Source: Utricularia gibba
Lineage: Eukaryota > Streptophyta > Magnoliopsida > Lamiales > Lentibulariaceae
Length of the DNA stretch: 64,000 nt
Assembly: GCA_002189035.1 (NCBI GenBank)
Contig: NEEC01000011.1
Location: 1,860,001 to 1,924,000, forward strand
Direction of reading: 5' to 3'
In this document: piece after piece, positions 20,591 to 33,118 of the stretch
How the letters are laid out: every line of letters starts with the position of its first letter
Position numbering within the stretch: position 1 is the first letter of the stretch
Position numbers and translations under genes: made by a program
Notes under the pieces: model-generated
What the model saw: the letters and a program-made list of their open reading frames with translations, nothing else
The model's database searches: none
Told to the model about the DNA's origin: nothing

Positions 20591-23225
20591 TTACGCAGCA
20601 ACAGCCTCCTCTTTGGAAGCCATCTGATTCTGGATATGTTGGGGCACCACGTCGAATTTCGCCAACTGCATTGTGTAAGAAGCACGGCCTTTCGTCATCC
20701 CTCGGAGGGTACTAACGTACTGGAACATCTCCGCCAGAGGCACCAACGCATCCACCACCTGAAACCACCACAGCCCGTCGTCGGTGTACACTGTGCACAT
20801 ACTACTGCTTGTAAAGAAGGGGATGATGGATGGATATTGGGAAGTACCTTCAGGCCACCTGGTTTATCTCCGAAGTTGTTGATCTGGCCTCGCCGTGAGT
20901 TGAGATCTCCGATCACGTCGCCAAGATGGTCTTCTGGGGTGACAACTTCAACCTTCATGATGGGTTCGAGTAGCTGGGGGTTTGCTTTCCGGATGCCCTC
21001 CCGGAAGGCGCCCCTGGCAGCAAGCTGGAATGCGAGAACGCTTGAATCCACGTCGTGGTATGAACCATCTACGAGGACTGCACGGACGTCGACCACCGGG
21101 TACCCGGCTAACACTCCGTTGGGCATGCTTTCTTCTAAACCTTTCATGACACCAGGGATGTATTCTTTGGGTACTGCACCACCTTTGATCTCGCTCTTGA
21201 ACTCGTACCCGCTGCCGGCGTCCATTGGCTCAAACCTGACTGTGATGTCTGCAAACTGCCCAGCTCCGCCAGATTGCTTCTTGTGGACATACTTGACTTC
21301 TGTTATCTTGGAAATGCTTTCCCTGTAGTTGACTTGAGGTGCTCCGACGTTTGCCTCCACCTGAATGGGATTACAAAGTGACTTGTGGAAAAACCATGAT
21401 GAGCTAAGCCTTTTGATTTTGAATGAATGGACATAGAACAGACCTTGAACTCTCGCTTGAGCCTATCAACGATGATTTCAAGATGTAATTCTCCCATTCC
21501 TTCAATGACAGTCTGATTCGTCTCTTCATCTCGAGAGAAGTGGAAAGATGGATCTTCTTGAGCAAGTTTGATTAAGCCTACTGTCATCTTATCAAGATCA
21601 GCTTTGGTCTTCGGTTCAATGGCGACCTTTATCACAGGATCTGGGAAGTCCATTCGCTCTAGAACAATAGGCTTCTCTTGATCACACAAGGTTTCACCTG
21701 TTATGGTATCTTTCAAACCTGCTAAAGCTACAATATCACCAGTTACCGCTACTTTGATGTCTTCTCTGCTGTTGGCATGCATTTCCAAGAGTCTGCCAAT
21801 CCTTTCTTTCTTCCCTTTGTTTGCATTAAGGACATATGATCCACCATCAAGCTTCCCTGAATAGACACGCAAAAATGTAAGCGAACCCACAAAAGGATCA
21901 CTCATGATCTTGAAAGCCAACCCAGCAAATGGTTCATCATCACTAGCATTTCTCTCAACTATTATCTCTGCATCTTCAGGGTCAGTTCCTTTTATGGATG
22001 GCAAGTCAACCGGAGAAGGCAAGTAGTCAACAACAGCATCCAACAAAGGCTGAACTCCTTTGTTCTTGAATGCTGAACCACATAAAACTGGAACAAAGCT
22101 GCCTGCAATGGTTCCTTTCCTAAGCAGCTTTTTAATGGCAGCCTCATCAGGCTCCACTCCTTCGAGGTAGTTCTCCATGACAGCATCATCAAGCTCAACG
22201 ATTGTTTCAAGCATTTGGGACCTGTAATCTTGAGCCAACTCTTGAAGATCAGCAGGAATGTCCTCATATGTAAATTTTGCACCCAACTCTTCTCCAGACC
22301 AAACCACTGCTTTCATCTTCACGAGGTCGACAACTCCCTTGAACACATCTTCAGCACCGATAGGGATTTGAATCACAAGCGGCTTTGCACCAAGGTTAGT
22401 GACAATCATATCCACAGTCCTGAAGAAATTAGCTCCAAGTCGATCCATTTTATTGATAAAACAAATTCTTGGAACACCATATTTATCAGCTTGCCTCCAG
22501 ACAGTTTCAGACTGAGGTTCCACTCCAGCAACACTGTCAAACAAACATATTGCACCATCCAAGACCCTTAGAGCACGTTCCACTTCCAGTGTGAAGTCGA
22601 CATGACCAGGAGTATCGATTATGTTGATGCGGTGCTTGTTCCAAAATGTTGTAGTTGCAGCAGAAGTAATAGTGATTCCCCTTTCTTGTTCCTGCTCCAT
22701 CCAGTCCATGGTAGCTGTTCCCTCATGAACTTCACCAATTTTGTAATTTCTACCAGTATAATAAAGGATTCGCTCAGTTGTGGTGGTTTTCCCAGCGTCT
22801 ATGTGTGCCATAATTCCAATGTTGCGATAATCCTCTAGCGGCACTGATCTCTTGTCATCTAAGGAATTTCAAGCAACAGTAAACCAAACGTAAGATCAAG
22901 AAGGAGATTGGCAAAGAGTAAACCAAACCCAACTACTCATCAAAGCAGGGCAAGACATGGGAATAGTACCAGCCGCCATGGAGAACACGGTCAAGCTCCT
23001 TCCTTGGTGATTTTGTTGCAAAAATGACATATTTGTCGAAGCCAACCTGAGGGAAACGGAACCCAAAAACGGGGATGGAAGGGTTCGAGCATTCGAAACA
23101 GAAAAGGCTTTTCGACGGCGCATAGAGCGAGAAACGAGAGGCGTCGATGGCCTTCGAGAAGAGCCATTGAAGTTGCAAAGAGCGGATGAAGCATTTGAGG
23201 ACAACCCCAACAGCGATTCCGCCAT
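20591..23225 (-). CDS. Plastid translation elongation factor G
   Basis: This GTPase drives ribosome translocation in chloroplasts (SCO1/cpEF-G type). Minus-strand exons: 22970-23225, 21444-22858, 20848-21360, 20591-20758 (783 residues, the usual length for the plastid protein). Residues 1 to about 85 are Ser- and Arg-rich with few acidic residues, a transit peptide. The GTPase motifs are complete: G1 AHIDAGKT (103-110), RGIT switch region (145-148), G3 DTPGH (167-171), G4 NKMD (220-223), followed by EF-G domains II-V including GGAGQFADI and the C-terminal [12 protein letters not shown]. The first exon holds just the transit peptide, a common arrangement in plastid genes. Large open frames on the opposite strand here are shadows. 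Confidence 0.97.
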
Positions 23226-24162
23226 CGCTGTTTCTCCCAGTCACCTCACAAGCTTTATTTCCCAAAGGGGAGAGACAGTAAAGCGTTGACAAGAAGAAGG
23301 AAGAGACACATTAGGGAGAGATCGTGGCGCGTCTTCAAGCGATTTCGTGCGGCCAAAATGTATTGGAAAATGGCGATATGGTGATAACTCCAAGTATGCG
23401 GTGGCGCTTACTTGGGCTTCTGTGTTCCTCCGCTGTCCATAGACATCTTTATGGGCCACTGATTTCAAAATTCGTTTTTTTCGTTTTCTGTTTCTTGGTT
23501 TTGAAGCCAACTTTCTGCAGCTTCATCAAAAATGGAATTGAGTTTCTTCACAAGGATCTACCTGCTATGGTGATCCATGTGCAGGGATACCCGATAGCTC
23601 ACATAAGCGTGAATGGAAGGAAGAGGTATTAATGTTGCTCCCCTGTTTCAGAAAATTGCTGCTTCAAAGCAGAAACTCCAACCCTGAAAGAAGGGTTGCT
23701 TAGGTTCTGTTGATGGCTAGAAAGAAAGAAAATCCTTCCTTCTGGCCACACTCATGGTGTACGGAATGCAATTTCTGCGCGTTTTGCAGACGCCTTCCCC
23801 TTCATGCTTGGAGGGGACATCTACACCAGGTGAAGTGAAGTGGGCCTATTCTTCTACATGAGTCTTCAACAGGTTCTTGGGTAATAAACAAGACAGATCC
23901 TTGTCTTGCTCACACAAAATGGAAGCCTGCTTCAGCATTGAACCCTACAAGAGTGCAGCTCGAGCCTTGCGCAGGGCGTAGTATTGAGTTTTGGGAGAAG
24001 TGCCGCGGCTAACATTGTAGTTCCTCACTCATAGCTTCTTGATTTAATGAATTGACAAACAGTTTTTTGCAACCTTGAGACGAACAACAAGCTTAGGGGC
24101 TTGATTATTCAACGAGCAAACAGAAGCTTGAATGCAGAACCAGGACCAGGATTCACCCCATT
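23226..24162. other. Spacer between EF-G and CER1
   Basis: This holds the EF-G promoter and the CER1 3' UTR. A 102-codon plus-strand frame (23324-23632) matches nothing I recognise and lacks clear splice partners, so it is not called. No other structure was seen. Confidence 0.5.
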
Positions 24163-27100
24163 TCAGAGGCTTGTGTATGGGCGGAATCCGTGCTTCAGGG
24201 CAGCGTCCCAGATCTTGACGTGGTCGAAGATCGCTTCACCGCACTCATGGACATTCCACCCTTCCAACGCGTGGAGTATACCCGCCACCCGCCAAGCGCT
24301 CATCGCCCTCCTCGGCAGCCAGTTCTGCTCACTCACCCATCAGCATTTATTAGCTACAGATGATTTTTTAAAAGAACAGAACAAATGCAATTCTGACCTC
24401 GCAGGAGTGCAGATTCTTGTACGCCGTTGGAGCCACCAGACAAGGCGTCAGCATGTAGACGGCGTCTTCTCGCGCTCTCTTTGGAGGGAACTGGGAGTAG
24501 GGGATGAAAATGGTTCCCTTTGGCGCCTTCGTCTGTTCCCCCGTCGTTAATCCTTCTCCCACAATCCACACCTGAAAGGATCATCACGCTCTGAGTTCAG
24601 GATGCTCATTTAGAAAGCTTTTTTAGTTGCCAAACTGGACCTTCGGAGTGGCAACTTTGGAGGCGACTGGGAATTCGTTGTTGGGGAACCTCCCTGAGAG
24701 TCTAAGGCTCTCGCTTTCGTATACGGTGGCGATCTGAGGAAAAGCCATTGATTAGCGAAAAGCTGTTGTTTGAATAGGATGAGATTTCATTGCTAGAACC
24801 TTGATCCCCTGTTCCAGCAATGCAGAGACGACCGCCATAGCAATCTTGCTGTGCGCGCCTCTCAGCAGGACCTGAGTCGTGCCGTCGGGAATGCTGTTTA
24901 TTACCACCGCCGCCGCCAAGCTGCTCCCATCCACCAGCTTTGTCTTAAGCTGCGGGTACCTTTTGATGAAGAGCTCTCCCTTTCTGTTCATCTCCCCCTG
25001 CTTTCAGTGCACACATCGAATCACAGGCAGTTTGATGTATGAGAAAGAAGACGAGTAGTCCAGTCCTTGCCTGGTTCAGAAGGCCTAAGGTTAGAACCTT
25101 CGCCCCTTTCGCTTCTGCTTTGAGTATGGCGTCTTCGATCATTCCATTGATTGCTCGTGCTTGCCATTTAAGGGAATACTACAGCAAACAAAAAAGATCC
25201 AACCTTTACGCCTGCCGGAAAAATGGAGTCGTCGAGCAACAAGGAACTCGTCTCACCTGAATCGCGTACCGTGGGATGGCCCAAGATTGCAACTTGAGCT
25301 TGTCGATGAAGTTCCTCTCGACGACGAAGGCCTTCCCGCCGGTGAAATTGACCATCATCGTCCAAATAGACAAGGGCCTCATCAGCCAAACCATCCAGCT
25401 GCAGGTCTGAGGCCTCGCCGCAAAAGAAGCCAATCCAATAGAGAGATGGAAGATGGAATCCACCGTCGTCAGATGCGTCAAATGGACGACATCGGGACAC
25501 TCCTCCGGCCTCTCCAGTGCCCTCTCGTGCAGATCATCGCTCGACTTGTCCACCGTGCCGTGAATGTAGTCATAGATCGGCATGAAGAGGGAGTAGTTGG
25601 TTCGAAATTGAGTGTGATGGAGGGAGTGAAACCTGAAGAAACACAGAAATACACAGAAGAACAATTAATATACTTTCACACTGAAGTTCTCTCCCAAACA
25701 CCACAAACTCTGATCAAACTCAGAAGACTGGCTGCGCAAGCTGATCACTCTTTTCAGTGTTCATGGGATCGAATGCACTTACGAGGGCGTGTACATCAAG
25801 TACTTGAGGGGCGGGAAGACGGAGAAGAGCCAGGTTGGGACGAGCTCGAAGTTGCAGTGCCCCATGTTGTTCATCAGATCAATGTAAGTGATGTATCCGT
25901 AGATGCAGGAAAGCGACGCCGTGCATGTTAGTACCGTCGAGAGGACGGGGATGGAGAAGAGGAAGAAGTAGGCCAGATGCTCTGCGAAGGGATGGATCAC
26001 AGCTGCAACAATCGCCCACACCCACAAACAAAAGAAGCAGCAACATCAGACAATTTCTACTTCAACTCAAGACTCATCTGTTTAAGCAAATAATGCAGTG
26101 ATATCCATAATAGTTTTTCTATTTTTTATCATTAATTTTTTTTATAAAAATACTAAATACATTTAGTTACAAAATTTTTAAATCTATAATATGCGATGGA
26201 TTAATTATACATTTATATCAAATTATTGATATTTCTATTTTAATAAAAATATTTTTAGTTTTATATTGAAATTAAAAATAACGGTTTTATTCTAAAAAAA
26301 TAAGACATTGTTTGATTTTCGAAAATACTTTTTTAAAAAATGATTTTAATAAAATAAAAAAATTATACTTTCATATTCTTTTTAAAACAAAAATCAATTA
26401 TCTTTAATAATAAAATGATTTCTAAAAACAAAAACTAATTTACATCTAAAAATAATTTAATAATGACATATGGTCATCATCCCAAATAAAGTACTTACAA
26501 TCAATAAAAAATAAGCTTAGAACTACTACCATAAATATTTTTATTTTTCCAGATACAATTAATTCTATTTTTATTTCTAAAATTAAAAAAAATTCCACTT
26601 TATTTTTTTTCTTTCTACATTAAATAAGGTTTAGCATCATAGAAACTGTTACCACCGACAACAGAGACTCATAATTTCTGATGTGGAATTTATAATTTAT
26701 TTGGCAACATTTGAAAAAAAGCATATTTTAATCTTTTTTTACAATTTCTATGTCCTCTTAAAGTCAATTTTAAATGTCTGAAATAATTGCGATCAGTTTA
26801 AAAAAAAAAAAAAAAAAAACTTATATGAGGTTCCTATGCAGGTAGACAGAAAGGTATCTCAGCTTACAGGTGATGGGTTCGGTGACGATGGAGGAGTGAT
26901 GGTGAGAATGGTATCTGGAGTAGAGGAAATGATGGTGAAGGGCTCTGTGAAGCCAGTAGTAGAGGTGCTCCACCACCAAGCTATGGATGACGGCCACCAT
27001 CGCCACGCCGTCGCTCCGCCACGCCGGCATGAAGCGGCTCCGCGTGATGTGGTTGTTGATCAAGTACAGCAAAATCCCGTTCAGCAGAATCTGATCATCC

Positions 27101-27519
27101 CTGAAAAAAAAGTCCAGAAAAGATAGGCGATTTCTAAGGAGGTGGTGACAGCAGTGGCGTACCAGTTGCTCTCCCGGTCGATTTGCTCGAACTCGATCCC
27201 CCGGTCGACGATCCGGGTCTTTCCGGTGGCGGTCCGGTAGCGGGAGTAGGATATCCATATCTGGTTGTGGATGGCTCTGGAGAGGAGAAAGGGGATTATC
27301 AGCAGGTTGGAGTAGTCCCTCTCGTTCTTCCCGCAGGTCGCCAGATGGTGGAGGCTTTGAACTGCCCACGGCGCCAGAACCAGGTACTAGAAAGTTGGAA
27401 ACAAGAATGACTGTGAATCCAGAGAAGACAGAGAGAGAGAAGAAGAAGAAGAGGGATACCTTGAATCTGCCGAGCTTTTCCCATGGCCATTCAGTGAGAA
27501 GCCCTGGTTTTGACGCCAT
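24163..27519 (-). CDS. CER1: CER1 aldehyde decarbonylase (wax alkane synthesis)
   Basis: This ER membrane enzyme works with CER3 and a cytochrome b5 to turn very-long-chain acyl groups into cuticular alkanes. Minus-strand exons: 27460-27519, 27163-27386, 26868-27100, 25783-26002, 25257-25632, 25071-25178, 24800-24997, 24641-24733, 24398-24571, 24163-24324 (615 residues). The N-terminal fatty-acid-hydroxylase domain has the di-iron His clusters HRALHH (146-151), HSHHH (159-163) and HSLHH (248-252), plus HPFAEH (176-181). Several membrane segments surround them. The C-terminal WAX2 domain is complete: VWIVGEGL, then PFSQFPPK-like IPYSQFPPK, then NWLPRRAMSAWRVAGILHA and WNVHECG. The intron after LGLLNQ starts with GC. 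The 865-base third intron is very AT-rich with a 19-base poly-A. Confidence 0.96.
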
Positions 27520-29639
27520 AGTTTGTCTTCCTGAGCATGTACCCCCCTGCAGAGCCCAAGTATATAAATAACGTTAGAAACCAGGGGTCGTGTATTTTGT
27601 GCAAAATTTTTGAAAACTGTTTTTATTTTTTAAAATTAGAAATAATAATTAAAATTAATTAACTACTTACTTTTCAAAATTAACTTTTGTAGTATAAATT
27701 TAAATTTTTTTTTGATATAATTAATTTTAAAATTAAAATTGTTTTAGAATAAAATTATTTTTATTTTAAAAAAATAAAATTAGATTTTAAAAATTTTCCA
27801 AAATACTTATTAAGTTTACTTTACTAAGTTTTTTAGTTTACTTTAACAATTGACTGAAATGAATAGAAAAATCATAGAAAAAACATAAAATGAGGTTTCC
27901 TTACGGAAGTCTTGTGTTACTTGCGAAAATGAGATTTCCTTATTTCGGTTTACATACAGTGCAATTTCTCCAAATTACTGATTTTCATAAAAGTAATAAT
28001 AATTTTCGAAATGCCACATTCATCGAAAATCACTAAAGATATTCTAAAGAACGTGAAGATCAAGTCATAGCACAACATCACGCATGCATTTTAATACATT
28101 ACAACATCACATACCAGGTTGTATAATTTGTTTGATTAAACTTTGTTCTGATAAATTTTTAGGTGCTATTTTTAATTATATTTTTATCAAAAAATAATTT
28201 TATACAAAACACTTCATAGCTTTATTCTCGGTACCTAGACAAGATTGGAGCTCAGCCATTAAGAGTTCGTGAGGGATTTTGTCAAAGCAACTGACTTTTT
28301 GTTTATATTTTTGATAAAAATAAATTTTGGATGTAGTTAAAAAAAATTAGAATTAAAAATAATTAAATGATTAATTTCACTTTTCATTTTTATTTATAAC
28401 ATCAAATTCCCGAAAAATATTTTTTTCTCCACAATTTCGGTTACTGCAATTTTTCCATAACACTCTTTTAAAGTACCTTGTTATTTTTTTACATCGTAAG
28501 ATATCAAATCTTGGTCACAATTTGAGCATAGATGATCCCCACATGAATCCCAACATTATAATAAGGATAATATGATTGTATTCTCTCCTTCATTGTTTTT
28601 TTCTATTAATAAATAAAATTTTGAGTATAACATTTGGAATGACATCTATTTTATATAATTTTTCAAAATATTGAATGGAAAAGCTGTGTGCTCGTATTAG
28701 TAAAAATAATTAAATACATAATTCTATCATGTCCATTTAATAACTTATAAATTATACATTATTCAATATTTTCTATGATGATTATTGAAAATGTTGTTAT
28801 TTCTTTGAATGTAAATAGCTAGCTATTTTGATTTTTGGTAACATTACTCGTATAATAATCTTTGAGCACATTCATCTCATATTGTTTCCATTATGTGGGC
28901 AAGTTGCTACTGTACCCTCCTGTATTCTATTTAAATGTTGTTGTTTTTCTAATTATCAATCATATATATTTTAATAATAGTTTAATACACCTTATGATAA
29001 AATTTTCTTATAAACTACTTAATTAATAATTATTCTTTAAATAATATTCTCTCCAAAATGCATTTACCTTTTTCGAATTATTAGAAAAAAACAATCCTAT
29101 ATGAAAACTTAAAAAATGAACTAATAAAGTATATAATAAATTTCATACTATTAATAATTGATTATATCTAATTTTTTCTAATGTGATTTAAATTTCTTTC
29201 GGATCTTTAATTTCAACATCACATCCATTTGTTTTGCAGCATAGGTTGGATGGCCAAAATAGGTTTTGTATTAGTCTGAATTCTGATTAAAAAAACGATG
29301 AGATGATTGGGCTTAGGTGACAACCTATAATTCAATTATTATTTACAATTATATAAAAAAATCAATTTGACAAAAAAAAAACCCAATCCAACTTGATTAG
29401 ACAAAATAATATCATATCAAGATTTAAAAATGAATTAATCAAATATATAAAAGATTATAAATTAATATTAATTGATTATATCTAATTTTTTCTAATATAA
29501 TTTATGTTTTTTATATAATTAATTTTTACGTGTACTCCTTTAATCCATTAACATTATTCATTTAAATATAAAAGTAATCTCGTCTTTATTTAGCATTGAA
29601 CAAATTAAAACATTGTATCACACAATGCCTTATTTCACT
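27520..29639. other. AT-rich gene-free region upstream of CER1
   Basis: Bases next to 27520 are the CER1 leader and promoter, with a TATATAAATA stretch at 27561. From about 27590 on the DNA is AT-rich with long A/T runs. The segment 29090-29560 contains reverse-oriented copies of the dispersed repeat described separately. No coding exon is supported. Confidence 0.55.
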
Positions 29640-32600
29640 GAGTATTGATGATGAGGGCACTAGGGCTACATTAGGTTGTGGGAGAACCAAACCATGAATG
29701 CTGTTCACATCTCCTGGTAAAATCTTTTCAGTAGTGGGCACTGACACAGGTGAAGAAGAAGAAGATAAGGAAGAATGCTCCCAAAGTTTAGCAGCAGCAG
29801 TGTTCCATTAATGTTGATGACCCAGAGGAAGGTAGAAACAGAAACAGGCTGGCTGTATGTCAAGAGCGGAGTCCACCTCCAGCTGCGCAAGGCATAAACA
29901 ACTGTTCTGCCCACCGGCGTCGGAATCTGTAGCCCACCAAATTGCACCTGCCGTGGAAGTCATTCAACCGGAGCCCCACTCATAATTTCTAGGAAAAGAC
30001 AGCGGGCACATGTTCTGCAACTCGCCACAGCCGTTGCATGTGTTCTGTTCTCTTCTACCTTCCAGGGGCTGCTGCGGCTCCTGCTCCTGCATTAAAATAG
30101 CACATGGGGTGGCGGCTATGCAAAAGAAGAAAAAAAAAAAACAAAATGCTTACGACTTCTGTTTAGATGTTTACGGTGATGAAGTAAAATGAGTTGGAAA
30201 AACGAAGATAATAAGGTATGTGTGTTATGTTGTGTTCTGAAAATTTTTTTAGATTTATTTTTATTTTTTAAAAATAAAAATGATTTTTTTCTACAATAAT
30301 ATTAATTGTAATTAATTTTATCAAAAAATACTTTTAAAATTATATTATAAAAATTACTTTTAGAAAAATAATGAATAGATTACTTTTATTTTTTATTTCT
30401 ATTTTTCTAAAATAATTTTGAAAATTAAAAATAGTTTCTAAAAATTTTCAATTTTTTGGAAAAATATTTTAAAAATAATTTTATCATCACTTATGGTTTA
30501 CAAAATTTAATAATTTTGAAGTACTTTATATTTTTTAAGAAATTAAAAAACATTTGCGGTGGTGGGCACGGTCACCAGTGGCGAGCGGGGTGAACCTACT
30601 CGCGGTACACCCATGGCGCACGCCGAATTGGAAAAAGAAGTTAGAGTTTTAAATTAAAGATTAATTTCATCATTAATATAAACAATGAAAATTGTTTTTG
30701 TTTGATTTTCAAATAGAGTAAATTAATTATAAATAATTTTTAAAACAATAGGAATTAAAACATTGTTTTTAAAAACTAGGTATATCATTTTAGGGACTAT
30801 TGACGTGATTTTCCCGTATGCACACACAAACCCTCTTGGAATGTATTAAATGACATACTTATAAGAAAGCAATCAAATGTGTATATTGCATAGTTGTATC
30901 ACATGGTTGCAAGTCCTAATCATACGTGCTGATGCATCGTGGCTTCAATAACCGCATTTGCCGTTGTTATGCAAAACTGAAAAAAAAAAGAGGTTTAACA
31001 TCTGGACTTTTTCTAGAAAAACCCATCAAAGTACTGATCTCGCTTAACACATACTTGATTTTGGAATTCTATCAGAATTCAAGTTTATGAAATGACAATA
31101 CATGGCGATTTACCAAGTTTATGGAGAAGTAATTGTTGAAATTTAGGATCAAATGGGTTGATCGAGTGCATTGTGAAGTCCAATTATATAAGAAACATGA
31201 TTTATATTAAAATTGATATATAATTTTTTATATATTTGACTATATCACTTTCAAATTTCGATATGGAATTATTTGTTTTAATACCTGACCTCAAATCAAA
31301 TTGGCCTTTTATCTGGTTAATATTTGTTTTTTTATTATAGTTAGTGCTTAAGTCATAGATCCGTCTAATTTTTTATTACTTAAGTCCAATGTATTGTCTT
31401 GTTTTTTTTTTGTTGTTAACCAAACCTCATATTGGTATGAAACTCATCTTGACCACCCAAACCATGCTGCAAGGCAAACATTCTGATAACATGTTGAGAT
31501 TCGGGATTCGATAAATCGAACGAGTACATGTGAAATACAAGAAACATGAATCACATTAAAAAAAATTAAACCTAAATAATTAGTAATGATCTATAATTTT
31601 TTATATATTTGACTGTTTCATTTTTATATTATGATGTGTGATAGTTTGTTATAATAGGGATTACGTTAATGCGGTGTTGCCCAACCCTAGGCCCCTTGCT
31701 TGTTTTACACAAGTCAGAGTAGCAGAAACAACAAGAGGCATGAATTGAAACTACGCATAAGTGAAGGAATAGAATCATTCGCTTGTGAAGTATTGAGTCC
31801 ACATCAAACACAAAAGATGGGATTTAAGAGTTTTCTTTCAATGAGGAAAACGATGCTCCTGTGGGCTCTTAGTTAAACTATTAGAATACACAATTTCATA
31901 TCGGTAAATTGATTTGAAATAATCAAATATATAAAAAACTATAAATCACAAGTAATTGATTGAATTTAATTTTTTCTACTGTGATCTACGTTTTTTGTAT
32001 ATTTAGGTTTCACGTGTGCGCTCATCCGATGTATCAAATCCTGAATTTCAATATGGTTTCAGAGCATTTGCCTCACGGCACGGGTTGGGTGGCCAAGATA
32101 GGTTTCGTTCTGGTATGAACTTCGGTTAAAAAAAAAGAATAAGAAGATGCATTGAACTTAGACGATAAAAAATTATATTAATTTATGATCCGAACACTAA
32201 CTACAATATATTTAAATATAGATTAAGTTAGCATACATTATATTTAAATATATAATAAAAATGAATTATATTAAAAAATTCAATAAAATCAATTATTAAT
32301 AATTTATAATTTTTTATATATTTGATTATTTTACTTTTATTTTTTAATATCAGATTATTTGTTCTAATACTCATCATCAACTTAAACTTGCTTTCAATTT
32401 GATTAAGACTTGTTTTTTTTCGTATGATTATAAATAGTGATCAATTTAAATTTTATCTTCTAAATTTAATGTATTTCCTTGTTTTTTGTGTTAACCAGAA
32501 CTTAAATTTGCATAAAATTCATTTTGACTACTCAAGTCGTGATGTGAGTCAAATGTTTTGATATTATATTAAAATTAAGAATTTGATGAATCGATCGATT

Positions 32601-32720
32601 ACATATAAAACCTAAATATATAATAAATATGGATAATATTATAAAAAGTTAAACTCAACTAATTACTAATTATTTATAATTTATTATATAATTTGAATAT
32701 TACACTCTAATTTTCCATCC
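29090..32720. repeat. Dispersed repeat family, several copies in both orientations
   Basis: A unit of about 230-250 bases recurs. Part A contains a GGTTTGGGTGG/TTGACCACCC-like block, and part B contains GATTCGATAAATCGAACGAG-like, AAACATGAATCACATTA-like and TTTTTTATATATTTGACT-like blocks. Forward copies: about 31140-31300, 31413-31660, 32225-32380 and 32490-32720. Reverse copies: about 29090-29290, 29425-29560 and 31885-32130. Copies are diverged and partial. No coding sequence or clean terminal structure was found. Confidence 0.65.
29640..30192. other. Island of higher GC, unassigned
   Basis: This 550-base island is much less AT-rich than its surroundings and has open frames on both strands (minus 29705-29947, 80 codons, hydrophobic C-terminal half). 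I do not recognise a protein and cannot build a spliced gene. It could be a gene relic, a short unknown gene or part of a decayed element. Confidence 0.35.
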
Positions 32721-33118
32721 CACCACAGAGCTACTCGCAACACGTCGGCCTCCGTTGCACCTCCTTGTGTGAGATTCTCAGGTGAAACACAACGCCAGCC
32801 GGCTGTGGTGAATGCATTACAGCACGCCCATAAATCCTCCAGCAAAGTAATATCTTGTCTTGCACAACTATGCTTGCTTTTTTTTGCTTTAAGGAGGGAT
32901 GGGGAGTATCGTGTTGTATTGGTATTTATTAGCGAAAGGCAAAAGATTTGAAAACAAAAAGTCACGGTTCTCATGCAGGCATTGGCGTCAGCCAGCATCA
33001 TGACGAAGCTCCCACTTCTTCATCAGCATTCCACCAACACCCCACGTTTGCTTTACAACACTTGCTCTTCACATTTGGGTTTGATTTCGCTTCCCCGCAT
33101 AAGCACAAAATCCATTCG
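30193..33118. other. Gene-poor region upstream of the MATE gene
   Basis: This is AT-rich sequence with runs of TTTTTAAAA type (30230-30530, 30640-30790) and most copies of the dispersed repeat. Bases 32720-33118 are less AT-rich and hold the MATE promoter and leader. The frame there stays open in phase with the MATE start from 32948. No separate gene is supported. Confidence 0.5.

Noticed and set aside
20636-21328. 230-codon plus-strand open frame
   Set aside because: It lies antisense to conserved EF-G exons 3 and 4 and mirrors their codon pattern; no family resemblance.
22215-22838. Two plus-strand frames across EF-G exon 2
   Set aside because: They are antisense shadows of the conserved GTPase domain.
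23324-23632. 102-codon plus-strand frame between EF-G and CER1
   Set aside because: It begins at the EF-G promoter, has no recognisable domain, and no convincing splice partner. It could not be supported as a gene.
25161-25931. 256-codon plus-strand frame
   Set aside because: It crosses CER1 exons and introns antisense; composition follows the CER1 codons.
27520-33118. Autonomous retrotransposon in the gene-poor stretch
   Set aside because: No gag, protease, integrase or reverse-transcriptase motif was found on either strand; only short non-coding repeats are present.
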